Assembly (NCBI GenBank): GCA_958009055.1 | Contig: OY253650.1 | Coordinates: 1,054,001 to 1,118,000 of the forward strand | Direction of reading: 5' to 3' | DNA length: 64,000 nucleotides | From: Choricystis sp. odSpoLacu1 | Taxonomy: Eukaryota > Chlorophyta > Trebouxiophyceae | In this document: piece after piece, positions 53,911 to 64,000 of the stretch | Numbering within the stretch: the stretch's first letter is position 1 | Layout: each line of letters begins with the position of its first letter | Translations under genes and position numbers: made by a program | Notes under the pieces: model-generated | Seen by the model: the letters and a program-made list of their open reading frames with translations, nothing else | Databases searched by the model: none | Told to the model about the DNA's origin: nothing

Positions 53911-55482
53911 ATGCCGCCCCACGCGGACGGCAGGGCCGCCAGTGGGTCTGGAGGTGGGTCACTGGGGGGGCGAGGGGGCGGGGAGGGAGGGAGGAGGCAC
54001 GGCGGGCGCGCGGGGGGGGGCACGCCGTGCTGGCGGCCAGGGCGTCGTGTCGCTCGACCGACCCACCTCCTTCCCTCACACACACACAGGCTCCTCCTCC
54101 CTCCCCTCCTCCGCGCCCTCCCCCTCCCGCGCGGGGGACGCTGAATCGGCGGCGCCCCCCCCCCCCCCCCCCCCGCCCCCAAGCGGGCGCGCTCGGACGA
54201 CGGCGCGTCGGATGACGCTCGCGTGGCCAAGAAAACGGCTGCCGTCACGCCCACCCCCGCCGCCATCGCTGTGACCGTCGCGGAGGTCGCCAGCCTGCCC
54301 CCTCTCCCCCCGCTTCCTGCCGCCCGCCCCTACCCCCGCCTGGGGGCGGGCAGCGTGCGCGCCGCAGCCGCGCGCGCCGCGTCAGCGCGCGGCGCGCCCG
54401 CCGCGCTCGCCGCCCTCCTCGCCCCCCTCTCCCCCCGGGGCCGCCCCTCCGCCACCGCGGCCGCCAAGAGGAAGAAGGCGGCTGCGAAGGCGGCGGCCGC
54501 GGCTGCCTTGGGCGGGCGGGCGGAAGCGTCGCGCGCCGCGCTGCGGAGGCTGCGCTCGGAGTTGCTCGACGTCGAGGAAGCAGTTCCCTGGTCGGCTGTG
54601 ACCGCCGGCTGGCGGTCCCGCCGCCCCGCGTGGCGGCGCACGCTGAGATCCAGCGACGCCGCCGCCTGCGTGGCGCGCGCGTTGCGCGAGTTTCGGTGTG
54701 CGCTGGCGCCCGCGCGCGGGAGAGCGGGCGGGGGCGACACCCCGCGCCTCCTCCCCACGACTGGCGATGCCCGCTGGCTGGCCACCGTGGACGCGGTGGC
54801 CGACGGCGACGCGCCGGGCGCCATGCTGCACCCTCTGTGGGCGGAGCTGAGGGACGGTGTGGCGGCCTGGGTGGGCGCCGCGCCGCGCGGCCGCGCGGGG
54901 ACGAGCGCCGCGGTCGCGCGCGCGGCGGCCGCGGCCGACGCGCAGGCCCTCGCCCCTCCTCCTCCGCCCCCTCCTCTCCTCCTCGTCCCCCGCCGTGCCG
55001 TGTCCTCCTATGGCGCCCCCTCGTCCGGCGGCGGCGCCACAGTGCCTGGCGTCGGCCGCCCCTCCCCCCCCCCCCTCTCCCCGCGCGCGGGCCTGGCGGG
55101 AGGCCTCGCCCTATCCGCGCGCTGGGTGCTGTCCACCGCCCCCTCCCTCACCGCCGAGGACGAGGTGGGCGCCTTCCTGTTGGGCGGGGGAGGCGGCGGC
55201 GGCTTGGTTGACTTTGAGGGCGCGGTCGACGGAGGCCTCCTCCCCGCCGCTGCCGCCACCGATGACGACGCCCTGCTGGCTGACGCCCTGCTGTGCGGTG
55301 GTGGCGATGGCGGCGGCCTGCTGGGGTGTGCATCCGACGCTGCGGACGCCCTGCTGGCCACGCCGCAGCCCGCGACCCGCGCGTCCCCTTCCGCGCTCCT
55401 CGCGCCCCTCACCCCCGGCGACGACGGTGACATCGTGGCGGTGGACGGCCTGGATGGCGATGAAACCGATCTGGAGGGTTGA
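53911..55482 (+). CDS. Nuclear protein with a WSD/WHIM-like segment (one frame break)
   Basis: Exon 1 (53911-53953, MPPHADGRAASGSG) splices in phase 1 to exon 2 (54090-55482), giving about 478 aa. A C20 run (54155-54174) breaks frame. Beyond it the protein reads PKRARSDDGASDDARVAKK, a likely nuclear signal. Residues around LRSELLDVEEAVPWSAV and the following tryptophan- and arginine-rich helix resemble the WSD/WHIM motif of ISWI-partner and DDT-domain chromatin proteins, but the match is weak. The C-terminal third is acidic and glycine-rich (VDGLDGDETDLEG). I do not see a DDT or homeobox. Function is inferred only as possibly chromatin-related. Confidence 0.55.
54155..54174. repeat. C20 homopolymer in coding sequence
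   Basis: Encodes a polyproline stretch and coincides with a reading-frame change in the 53911 gene. Confidence 0.85.
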
Positions 55483-55924
55483 TCGCGCCTTCTTTTCTCT
55501 TCATTCACGTCTTTTTGCTTTTTTGCACCCCAACCTTTTCCCCCTTCCCCCTCCCTTTCTCTTGCCCTTCTTGCGCGTGTGTGCCTGCACGACAAAAAAA
55601 CAAACAAACAAAATATCATTGGCTGGAGTGTGTGTGTGGGGGGGGGGGGAGTGACACAACGAAGTGAAGAGAGTGGTGCGCGCGAGAGGGTGAGAAGAGA
55701 GCGCCGCACGGCGCGCGCACGCGAAATGACCATCCCCTTGAGAGAGAGAGAGTGAGTGAGTGAGAGTGGCCGCCCTTTCGGCGTGTGTGTGGCGTGCATG
55801 TGTGCGTGTGTGCATGTGTGTGTGTGTGTGTGTGCGTGCTTGATCATTTTCTTTTGTTTTTAAGCCGCCCTCGAAACACACGACGTCTTGACACGGTCCC
55901 CTCCTCGCCTCTCCCCCCTCTCTC
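55483..55924. other. Tail-to-tail spacer with GT-rich tract
   Basis: 442 bases between convergent genes, with a G run near 55640 and GT-rich DNA at about 55786-55838. No gene is recognised. Confidence 0.5.
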
Positions 55925-58393
55925 TCACGCCGTGTACACCGTCCTGACTTCGCCCGCCGAGAACCCGGTGCCACACTGCGGGCACTTGCGCGCGCGGGAG
56001 GACAGGCGTTCTTCCACGCAGGGGCCGCAGAGAACGTGGCCGCAGCGCTCGAGGAAGCGGTCGCGCGGGCGCTCACGGCACACGGTGCAATAGGCAAGAG
56101 CACGCAGAGCGTCGACTTCTTCTGCCGCCGCACCCGCCGCGCCACCCGACGACCGCAGGCGGGACACACGGGCCTGGGTGGCGCGCAGGTCGGCCTCCAG
56201 GCGGGAGCGTTTGGCGGCCTCGCGCTTGGCGTCGGAGATAGCGTCTGCGGCCGCCCGCCGCGCGGCGTCCGCGTCGCGCCGCGCGGCCGCGACCGCGTCC
56301 GCGTCGCCCCGCGCCGCGCCATCCCTGGACCGGGCGGACGCGATGGCGGCCTCCAGCTGGGCGGCCAGCGTGTCGGCGCGCAGCTTGGCTGACGTGGCGG
56401 AGGCGACTGCGTCGCGCAGGCGGGCCTCGATGTCGTCGACGCGAGACCGCAGCTCGGCCGCCTGGGCGGACGCCGCATCCGCCCGCCGGGCGGAGGCAGC
56501 AGCGGCCGCAGCGGCCGCGTCCGCCCGCAGACCCACGGAGGCGGCGTCCGCGGTGGCGGACGCCAGCGCGTCGTCGCGCTCGGTGAGCGCTTGCAGCAGG
56601 GCCGTGTTTTGGGCCTGCATCTCTTCATAGGCAGCTCCCGTGGCCTCGATCTCGCCGATGTAGGCGTCCACATCGGAGGCGAGGGCGGTGGCTCGCGCCA
56701 CGGCGGCGGACGCGCGGCCGTCGGCGGCGGCGGCGGCCGCGTCGGCGGCGGCGGCCGCGGCGCGCGCTGTCGCCAGTTCCTCCTGCAGAGAGGTGGCAGC
56801 GGCGCCGCTGCCGCCACCAGATGCAGTGGCCGCCTCCAGCTCCTTGGTCAACCGCGCCACGGTGGCGGCCAGTTCGCCCGCGGACGCGGACGCGTCGGGG
56901 GAGGGGTCGCCGGAGGCGAGCGCCGCCACGAAGGCAGTCAAATCGGCAACGCGGGCCGCCAAACCCGCCTCCCGCGCCGCCGCCGACGCAGCGGCCGCGT
57001 CGGCGGCCGCCAGGCGGGCACGCAGCGCGTCAGCAGCGGCGACCGCGCCCGCGGCGTCGGTGGAGGCGGCGGGGGCGCGCGCGTCGGAGCGCGCGCGCTT
57101 GGCCGCCGCGCTCGCGGCTTGCGCCTCCTTCTGCAGCGTGGCCACCATCACTTTCAACTCGGCCACCGTGCGCCCGTCGCCCGCCCGGCGCTGCGCGTCC
57201 CGCGCCGCCGCGTCTGCCGCCGCGCGGGCGGCGACCGCGTCCGCGGCGGCCGCCTCGGCCGCCGCCGCGCGCCGCTCTGCCGTGTCACGCAGCCGCGCCT
57301 CGTGCCCCGCGCGCTCCGCCTCGGACCGCAGGCGGTCAGCGTCCCGGCGGGCGGACGCTGCGTCACGTACAGCGGCGTCGGCGGCGGCGCGGTAGCGAGC
57401 GGCTTCGGCTTCAGCGGCCGACGCGCGCGCCACGGCCGCGGCGTCGGCGGCGCCACCACCACCGCCCGCCCCCGCCGTCGCCGCCGCCAGCACTTGTTCC
57501 GTGGCAGCTTCCGTCGCTTTGCGCGCGTCCGCCACCGCGCGGTCGCGATCGGCTTCCGCCGCGTCGGCGCGCGCGCGCGCTCGGTCGCGACGGCAGCACG
57601 CAACTCCTCCACCTCGCCCTCCAGGTCGGCGGACACCGCTTGGGCGGCTTGGAGATCGGCGGCGGCTGTGTCGGCGGCTGCCGCGGGGGCGGGGGCGGGC
57701 GTGGGTTTGGCCGGCGTGCCCGCGGCAGCTGCACCCGCGCTCTTGGCCGCCTTCTCACGCGCCCGGCTGGCCGCCAGCTGGGCCTCCGCATCCTCCAGGT
57801 CGGCTTTCAGTCGCGCCACATCCGCCTCCGCCGCGTCCAGCCTGTCTGTCGCCGCCCGGCGGGCCGCATCGGCCGCGCGCGCGCGGCGCCGCGCGCTGCA
57901 TCCGCCGCCGCGCGCGCGCGGCCGCCACTTCAGCCCCCGCGTCCCCGGGGGGCAGGGCGGCGTCCGCCTTGGCCAGCGCGTCCGCAAGGGCGGCCCGCGT
58001 GGCGGCGGCGCGGGCCGCGAGGCGGCGGTCGGCGGCGGTGGAGACGTCGGCCTCTGCTTCGCGCGCGGCGGCCGCAGTTTTCGCATCACCGCCCTCCAGC
58101 GGGCACCGCGCCAGCAGCCGGCTCAGCAACGGGTCGTCCGGAACGTCGCCGTCGGCGCCGTGCGGCGGCGTGGGCGCGCGCGGAGGCGGCGGCGCGCCGT
58201 CTGCCAGCCCGCCCGCGCGCGCCACCGTCCACGCGATGTCGGCCTCCAGCGCGTCCCACGCGCGCGCCACGGCCGCACTCACGTCGCCCGCGGCGGCGGC
58301 GCGCGCGTCGGCCGCCTCAGCGCGCGCGGTCAGCGTCGCGATGAGCGCGGTCTTGGCCTCCAGCTGGGCTGCGAGGCGGGAGGGTTTGGACAT
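55925..58393 (-). CDS. BRE1: BRE1/HUB1-type histone H2B ubiquitin ligase (two frame breaks)
   Basis: E3 ligase that monoubiquitinates histone H2B during transcription. Intronless, about 822 aa. It is almost entirely Ala-rich coiled coil from MSKPSRLAAQLEAKTALI onward, ending in a C3HC4 RING (about 765-810): YCTVCRERPRDRFLERCGHVLCGPC, then KCPQCGTGF and VRTVYTA. The last element matches BRE1/HUB (KCPGCGTAF, DVRFV). The frame changes twice, near 57880-57905 and 57575-57590, both in (GC)n runs, with coiled coil continuing. Extreme alanine content may exaggerate coiled-coil prediction. The identity rests on the RING and architecture. Confidence 0.85.
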
Positions 58394-58898
58394 GGTGTGT
58401 GGTGAAGGGTAGGTGTTTGTGATGGTGTTTGATGTGTGTTGTGGGTGTATGTGGCTGCCCAGTGGGGGCAGAGACGCCGCGGATGGGGAGGGCAGGCAGA
58501 GGCTAGCCGGCGCTCGCAAATGGGGCAGGTGAGAGTGGCCCCTCTGCTTGTGCGCAGAACTGTGTGCGCCACACACGCGGCAGCCAGGCACCAGCAAAAG
58601 CGTGGAGCCTGCAGGCCACGCTCCTGGGGGGCAGGAGGGTGAAGGGAGAGCCCGCGGGGAGAGAAAGAAAGGAGAGTTGTTTTGGGCTTTGTGTCGCCTC
58701 TCGACGCGTTTCGTTTTCGCTTCCACCCACCCACCGACGCCGACCCGGGTTTGTGCGCGCCATATCTTTCTCACACGCGGGGTAGGGTAAAACAGGGTTC
58801 AAACAAGCGGGTTCGGAAGCGGGTTCAGGGAGTTGTGTGCGCTCCTCTCTTCTCTCTACAGCTCTGGGGAGGAGGGGCGCCCGCCGTCTCTCTCCCAC
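58394..58898. other. Upstream region of BRE1
   Basis: 505 bases between BRE1 and the end of the next minus-strand gene. A chance CPIC-like reading on the minus strand near 58520 has no zinc-finger context. No gene is recognised. Confidence 0.5.
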
Positions 58899-59157
58899 TC
58901 AGTCCAGGTCCTCGTTGTGCCGCGGCGGCGGGCGGTGGGCCGGCTCCAGCACGATCTCGCACGTGACGTAGTTGATGGAGATGATGCGACCGTACATGAC
59001 GTTGCCGGAGGCCATGGCGGCGGCAATCTGCTCACGCGTGGGCCGACGCCCCGTCGGCCGGCGGCGCGTCGGGCGGCGGCGCGGCCGGCGTGGCCGGCGC
59101 GGCGGGCTCGGGCTACTACCCGACGGCCTCGGTCTTGGGGTCGTGCTTGGGCTTCAT
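58899..59157 (-). CDS. Small unknown protein, frame broken or spliced
   Basis: Begins MKPKHDPKTEAVG at 59157, then meets two TAG codons near 59116. One base over, the frame continues PTREQIAAAMASGNVMYG and RIISINYVTCEIVLEP to a stop at 58899-58901, a natural-looking beta-rich segment. A one-base indel in the GC-rich stretch near 59040-59120, or an unrecognised short intron, would join them into about 85 aa. It is 165 bases from the divergent TIC22 start. I do not recognise the family. Confidence 0.4.
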
Positions 59158-59322
59158 TGTGTGTTGGTTTTGGGGGGCTGGGTGGTGTGCACGAAAAAGA
59201 AAACGGACGGGAGTGTGCGGGTCGAAAGAGCACACTCCGCTTTCGCCCAATCGACGTCTCCCTGCGTGCGCGCCCCGCACGCTCCCCACAACACACACGC
59301 CGCACAACCACGCCACACAACC

Positions 59323-60611
59323 ATGCCGCATCCTCTGGACGCTCTCGCCCATTTGCAGCGCGCCGCAGACAACGCGGGCGCCGCCTTGCGCTCCGCAGTC
59401 GACGACGTGCGCGCCGCCGTCGACGGCGCGCTGCGCGCGGTGGGCGCGCCCGGCCCTGCGCGCAGCCCGATGGCGGTACGTGTGTGGCAGGAGTGAAAAG
59501 GGGCTGGAATTGAGGGGAGTGAGGGGCAGGGGCGGCTCAGCGTGGGCAAACCAACGTGTGTCCGCTCATGCCTCTCGACCCCCCCGACCCTCTCCCCTCC
59601 CACAGTCCGCCACGCTCGCCTACCCGCCCCGCTTCCCGCGCGCCCCCGCCTTCCCCGACCTGGCGGCCGCCCCCGTGACCGCGCCGCCGCCACCGTCCGC
59701 GTCAGCTCCCCCCGCGCTGGCCACGGCAGGCCCCCCCGACCTGCTTGCCCGCCTGGCGTCTGTCCCCGTCTACGCCGTCGTCAACAAGAAGGACGAGTTT
59801 GTGCTGGTGACGGGGGCCATGGGCACGCCGACAGCGGTGGAAGGCGCCGCGGGCGGCGGCGATGACGACGACACCACCCCCCCCCCGCCACAAAGAGCTG
59901 GGCCTCCTCTTCCTCTCGGAAGCTGGCGCCCGCGCCCTGGCCGACAAAGTGCGCAAGGAAGCCCCCCGCAAGATGGCGCGCGACGTGTCGGTGGCGAGGA
60001 CGACCCTCGACCGCGTGTTTGCTCTGGCCACCGCCGCCGCGCGCCCCGCCGGCGCGGAGCGCGTCGCCTTCCGCTTCGTGCCGGATGCCGCCCAAGTGGA
60101 GCGCGCGGCGGCGGTGACCGAGGACACCAAGACGGCGGCGGGTGGTGGCTTTGTCGGGGTGCCTGTTTTCCAAGCAGCTGGTCTCTCCGTCAACTCGTCG
60201 GCAAAAAAATACACCCCCCTCTTCCTGGACGCCGCCGACCTGGATGAAGCCGTGCGGTCGGCTGCCGTGGCCCGGGATGCGGCTGCCGCCGCCGCTGAAG
60301 CCGAGGCCGCGGGCGCCGCCCTGCGCGCGGCTGAAGCCGCGGCGGAGGCGGCCCCCGACAAGCGCAAAGCCGCGTCTGAGGCCGCCCTGGAGGCTGCCCG
60401 CGCCCGGGCGGCGGCGGCAGCGGCGCCGCCCATCCCTGGGGCGGGGGGGCCCTCCCCCACCGTGGAGGTGGGTTGCTTGGAAGCTGTCCTTGGAGAAATG
60501 GCTGCCGACGCCGGGGGCGGCCCCTGGTCGGGCGCCATGCTGGTGCCTCCCGGGGCGCTGGCGGCACGGGCGGCGGCGAAGGCGGCGGGGGGCAAGGGCA
60601 AGAAAAAGTGA
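59323..60611 (+). CDS. TIC22: Plastid protein import component TIC22 (one frame break)
   Basis: Intermembrane-space chaperone of the TOC-TIC import machinery. Exon 1 (59323-59475) and exon 2 (59606-60611) join in phase 0. The body matches the Tic22 family: LASVPVYAVVNKKDEFVLV, LGLLFLSEAGARALADKV, VARTTLDRVFALA, FRFVPDAAQVERAAAV, GVPVFQAAGLSV and TPLFLDAADLDEAV. A C run at about 59877-59887 breaks frame before HKELGLLFL; similarity resumes at once. After the domain comes an unusual Ala/Glu-rich helical extension and a basic KGKGKKK end. About 385 aa, longer than plant Tic22 (about 270). Confidence 0.9.
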
Positions 60612-60889
60612 GAGAGAGAGGTGATAAGTGTGGGTTGCGTGAGAGAGAGGCTGTGTGTGCAAAAAAGCGGGACATAAAAAAACAACGCGGTTTCTTCTGT
60701 TTGTTGTTAAAACACACACTGGGGCAAGAGACGCACACAAAAACGGAGCATAAGTTTCTCTGGGGGCATACGGGGGCGGGGGGGTCTCTCTCTTCTCTCT
60801 CTCTCCATCACCTCCCCCCCCCCCAACTCCCCTCTCTCACTTCCTCCCCCCTCCCCACAGTCAGTGCGCGCCAACGGGCGCCGTGTCGC

Positions 60890-61799
60890 TCAAAACTCAA
60901 ACTCGCCGTTGGCGGCTGCCACCAGGGTGTCCACACCGCCCGCGTGCAGGACGCACGCGCGCAGGACGGCCTTCCACCGGTTGCGGGTGCGGGACACTTT
61001 GTCGAATAAAGCAAGGAGCGTGTCTGGCGCGTCGTCCGCGTTTCCACCCTCTTCATCGGACGACGGCACATCGTCAAACGTGTCTGCCACATCGTCACCG
61101 GCAGCGGGGGGGGCGGTCGCGTCGCCGTCGCCGTCGCCGTCGCCCGCGGGACCGTCCGCCTGGGGCAGGGTGCGCGGGCGCTTGGGGGCAGAGGGACCCG
61201 CTCCGTCGCCATCCAGCGGCAACGGCGCCAACGGCAGGGGAGCCACGGATGGTGGCGGCACCGCAGCCAGCGGCAGAGGCGGCACGGCCGCCCCCAGCGC
61301 GCGCGGCGGCGCGGCCAGGTCGCCGCGTGCGGCGGCGGCCGCAAACGACGCGGGCGACGCGCGCGCGCCCAGGGCCAGCGTGGAGGGCCCTCCCAGGCCG
61401 CCACCACCGCCCGGCCCCGCCAGCAGGGCGCGCGCCGCGTCCGGGACGACGGGGGCGGCGGCGGGGGTGGGGGCTGGCGCGCCGCGGTGGGGGGGTGCGC
61501 CGGGGGGGGGGGGCGTCATCCAGGGCGCCGGAGGCGGCCAGCTTGGCCTCCCACAGGTCGCGCAGTTCGTCCAGGACAGCTCTGGGGGAGGGATGGGTGG
61601 GGAGGAGGGCGTGAGGGAAAAACACACGTCGGGACGTCGGGATGCGTCGGTGTGCCCAGCCCCCCGCTCCCCCGCGCGCCTCGCCCCCCACACACAGCAC
61701 TCACTCGTCCACGCCTTCGCCCACAAACTCGGAGCGCACGCGCCCCACCGTGTCCTCCACGACGGAGCGGAACACGTCGGCGGTGGTGTAGGACGCCAT
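60890..61799 (-). CDS. TFIIA-L: TFIIA large (alpha/beta) subunit (one frame break)
   Basis: General transcription factor stabilising TBP on DNA. Exons are 61799-61705 and 61581-60890, phase 2, about 261 aa. The N-terminal helical domain reads ADVFRSVVEDTVGRVRSEF and GEGVDEAVLDELRDLWEAKL, and the C-terminal beta-barrel part reads LLALFDKVSRTRNRWKAVLR followed by LVAAANGEFEF. Both match TOA1. A variable Pro/Ala linker with an acidic DDVPSSDEE joins them, as in the family. A G12 run (61502-61513 on plus) breaks frame in the linker. The intron splits the conserved GVDE. Confidence 0.92.
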
Positions 61800-62041
61800 T
61801 GGGGAGGGGGGGCTGGCGTTTCTGGGTTGAGGGGCTCTTTCTCTCCTGCCGTGCCACCAGCACGCGGGTGGGAGCGTACGCGGGGGGGTGAGAGGGGAGA
61901 AGGGTGTGGCTGCTGGCACATACAAGACTCGCCCCCGCGAAAAAGGAAAAGAAGGAGTTCTTCGTTTCACTCTCGCTCTCGCGGCCTTCCCAGCCGGAAC
62001 AAAAAAAAAACAGTCACACAGCAAGACAAAACAAAACACAC

Positions 62042-64000
62042 TCACCCACGCCCCGCCCTCAGCTTGGACCGCACCCGGTCCCCATACCTGGCTGCCGGCG
62101 CGTCCCCCGCGCGCGCCGCGTCGGCCGCCGCGTCGACGTCGGCCAGGGCGGCGGCCAGTCCCGCCTCCAGCGCGCTCGCCGCCAGGGAAGCATGCCCCAC
62201 CAGCGTGCCCAGGGAGAACAGGGCCACTGCGAGCGGGGAGCCGGCTGCGAGGGCGCTCGCGTCCTGGGCCGCGGCGGCGGCCGCCGCGCGCGCGCGGACG
62301 GCTGCGACCAGCGCGCGTGGCGCGCCTCCCGCCGCCAGGTCGCTCACCAACGCAGCCCCATTCCTGGCCAGGTTGCCGAGCGCACCCGCCGCATTGGCCG
62401 CCGTCTTGGCGTCGGCGTCGGCCAGCAGGCGGACGAGGGAGGGGATGGCGGGGGCGAGGGAGGGGTAGAGCGCGCCCGAGTGGAAGGCCGCGTTGCCGAT
62501 GGCGAAGCACGCAAACTTGCGGCACGCGGCGTCGGGAGGCAGGGGAGGAGCGCAGGCGGCGCCGGATGATGAGGACGACGACCGCACGATGCCGCCAGCG
62601 TCGTCGGCGTCTGCGCCACCGCCCAACAACGCCACCAGCCCCGCCGGCACGCCCGCGGCCGCTGCCTCCCCATACAGCCCGTCGCCATGCCGGCACAGGT
62701 TGCCCACCGCGGACGCCGCCCGCGCCCGCACCGCGGGGGAGGCGTGACGCAGGGCGACCGCGAGGGCAGGGGCAGGGCGGGCTGCGGTGAGCGCGGCTGC
62801 CGTGGCAGGCGCGCCGCGCGCGAGCTGGGCAATCAGCAACAACCCCGCCGCCAGGGACGCGGACGGCAGGGCCGCGTCCAGGGCGGCTGCCACGGTGGCT
62901 GCATCCACGCCGCCTGCGTCCGCAAAGGCGGCAGCTGCCGCGGGCGACGCGAGCGCGGCGCGCGCGGCGACACCCAGCACGTCTCCCCGCTCTGCAGGCG
63001 GCAGCCGGGGCAGGGCGGCCGCCAAGTAACCAGGAATGCGGGCGGCCATCGCTGCCTCCACCAGGGCGGCGGTGCTGGCGTCTGAAGGCACAGTGGAGGC
63101 GGCGAGGTGGGAGCGGTCGTCGGTGGAGGGGGGCGCCTCGCGCGCACCACCAAACGGGGCGTGCAGCGCGGCGGCCGCGCCGGCGGCCAGGGAGGCGGCC
63201 GGGGCAGCGCCACCACCCAACACGACGGGCAGACAAGCCACCGCGTCCAGGTGGGTGGGCGCCAGCACGCGCGCCAGGAAGGCGAGCGGTTTGGTGGTGG
63301 TGGCCTCGCCACCACTGCCCACCAGCGCGCGCGCGCCAACAACCGCAGGCCGAGCCAGCCGCCGCAGCGCGTCCAGCGCGGCCCGCGTGCCGACGGGCGA
63401 CAGGTCGGCGCCGGGTGCGGCCAACCTTCCCACCAGCGCCACGCCGGCCGCCACCGCGTGCGGCGGCGGCGCGCCGCCTGCTAGTGCTGCCGCCACCAAC
63501 GCTGCCCCGCCGTCCGCCGCCCCCACGCGCGCGGGCCACCCGTCGGCGGGGGCCAGGCAGCCGGGTGGCGCGTCCGCCAGGGCGGCCGCCGCGTCCAGGG
63601 TGGCGGCGTCCAGGGCGCGGGTGGCGGCGAGCAGGTCGCGGGATGACCCGCCGCCGCGCGCGCGCGGGCGCGCGCGGCGGCGGCCGCGAGCGCGGCGGCC
63701 GCCGAGGCCGCCGCCGCAGCGGTCGCGGCGTCGCGCGACCGGGTGACCAGGGACGCAGCATCCCGCAGCAAGGCGGTCGGGTCGGCGGGGGGGACGAGGG
63801 CGGCGCGTGCAGCAGACGGCGGCACGCGCGCGGCCGCGACGCAGGAAGCGACGGCCGCTGCCGCCAGCAGCAAAGCGGGCGCGCGGCCGCCGCCACCACC
63901 AGACGCGCAGGTCAGCAGGGTTCGGACGCCTCCCTCAGTCGCCAGAGTCACACACGCGGCAGGCGAGGCGCGAGCGATGGCCAACAGCGCCCGCGCGGCG
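62042..64000 (-). CDS. TIO: FUSED/TWO-IN-ONE kinase, C-terminal armadillo region (partial, one frame break)
   Basis: C-terminal at least 650 residues of a large protein whose 5' end lies beyond the right edge. The repeats are helical and Ala/Leu-rich, like armadillo or HEAT repeats. The diagnostic stretch CRKFACFAIGNAAFHSGALY, then IPSLVRLLADADAKTAANAAG and ALGNLARNG matches the C-terminus of plant TIO and animal STK36/FUSED kinases. In plants TIO controls phragmoplast expansion at cytokinesis. The kinase domain is outside the window and cannot be checked. Frame changes near 63645-63680 in a (GC)n stretch. Stop at 62042. Confidence 0.83.

Noticed and set aside
58510..58560. CPIC-like motif on the minus strand upstream of BRE1
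   Set aside because: No further zinc ligands and no conserved context; it is in the BRE1 5' flank.
1..64000. Bacterial origin, operons, CRISPR or defence islands
   Set aside because: Introns, nuclear and plastid-targeted proteins and RNA polymerase III show this is a eukaryotic nuclear contig. No direct-repeat arrays are present.

Overview
This window is a 64 kb piece of a very GC-rich, compact eukaryotic nuclear genome. Genes have short GT-AG spliceosomal introns, most of about 60 to 470 bases. There are no operons, ribosome binding sites, tRNA or rRNA genes, CRISPR arrays or transposons that I can see. The gene content points to a photosynthetic member of the green lineage, probably a small green alga. 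It has a plant-type 3-ketoacyl-CoA synthase, a nuclear intron-bearing PetM (cytochrome b6f subunit VII), a TIC22 plastid import factor, a UGP3-type plastid UDP-glucose pyrophosphorylase, a plant-type eIF4B, a fused AAK-GNAT N-acetylglutamate synthase and a DEG15 peroxisomal protease. Nuclear petM is the best single argument, because red-lineage plastids usually keep that gene in the plastid.

Layout, left to right: KCS (-), secreted GH5 mannanase with EGF and PAN-like tail (+), RNA polymerase III subunit RPC2 (-), a plastid-targeted unknown (+), a frame-broken membrane protein (+), DEG15 (+), USP7/UBP12 (+), a tiny three-exon membrane protein (+), APC10 (-), N-acetylglutamate synthase (+), a PCGF/DRIP-like RING protein (-), MCM9 (+), a J-domain membrane protein (+), a SAP-RRM RNA-binding protein (-), NEDD8 (+), a second ubiquitin-like protein (+), an MTHFR-like protein (-), a short ORF (+), PetM (-), NOT4 (+), UGP3 (+), eIF4B (-), a SANT-domain protein (-), SCP2 (+), PP2C (+), a SET-domain methyltransferase (-), glycyl-tRNA synthetase (-), a WSD-like protein (+), BRE1/HUB1 (-), a small unknown (-), TIC22 (+), TFIIA large subunit (-), and the C-terminal part of a FUSED/TIO kinase (-) that runs off the right edge.

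Genes sit mostly in head-to-head pairs 160 to 310 bases apart, alternating with tail-to-tail pairs. Several divergent promoters are therefore probably shared. Ubiquitin-family biology is unusually well represented: USP7, NEDD8, a ubiquitin-like protein, APC10, BRE1, NOT4 and another RING protein.

A technical feature colours everything. At least a dozen well-conserved genes switch reading frame at long C or G runs or at (GC)n stretches while the protein similarity continues on the other side. This looks like systematic indel error in a GC-rich assembly rather than pseudogenes. The most interesting biological points are an MCM9 that lacks the Walker B glutamate and the sensor-1 asparagine motif, a perfect 26-bp inverted repeat over the end of that gene, a mannanase fused to EGF and apple-like domains, a SANT protein with an unfamiliar four-cysteine cluster, and two in-frame, stop-free introns that could be retained.
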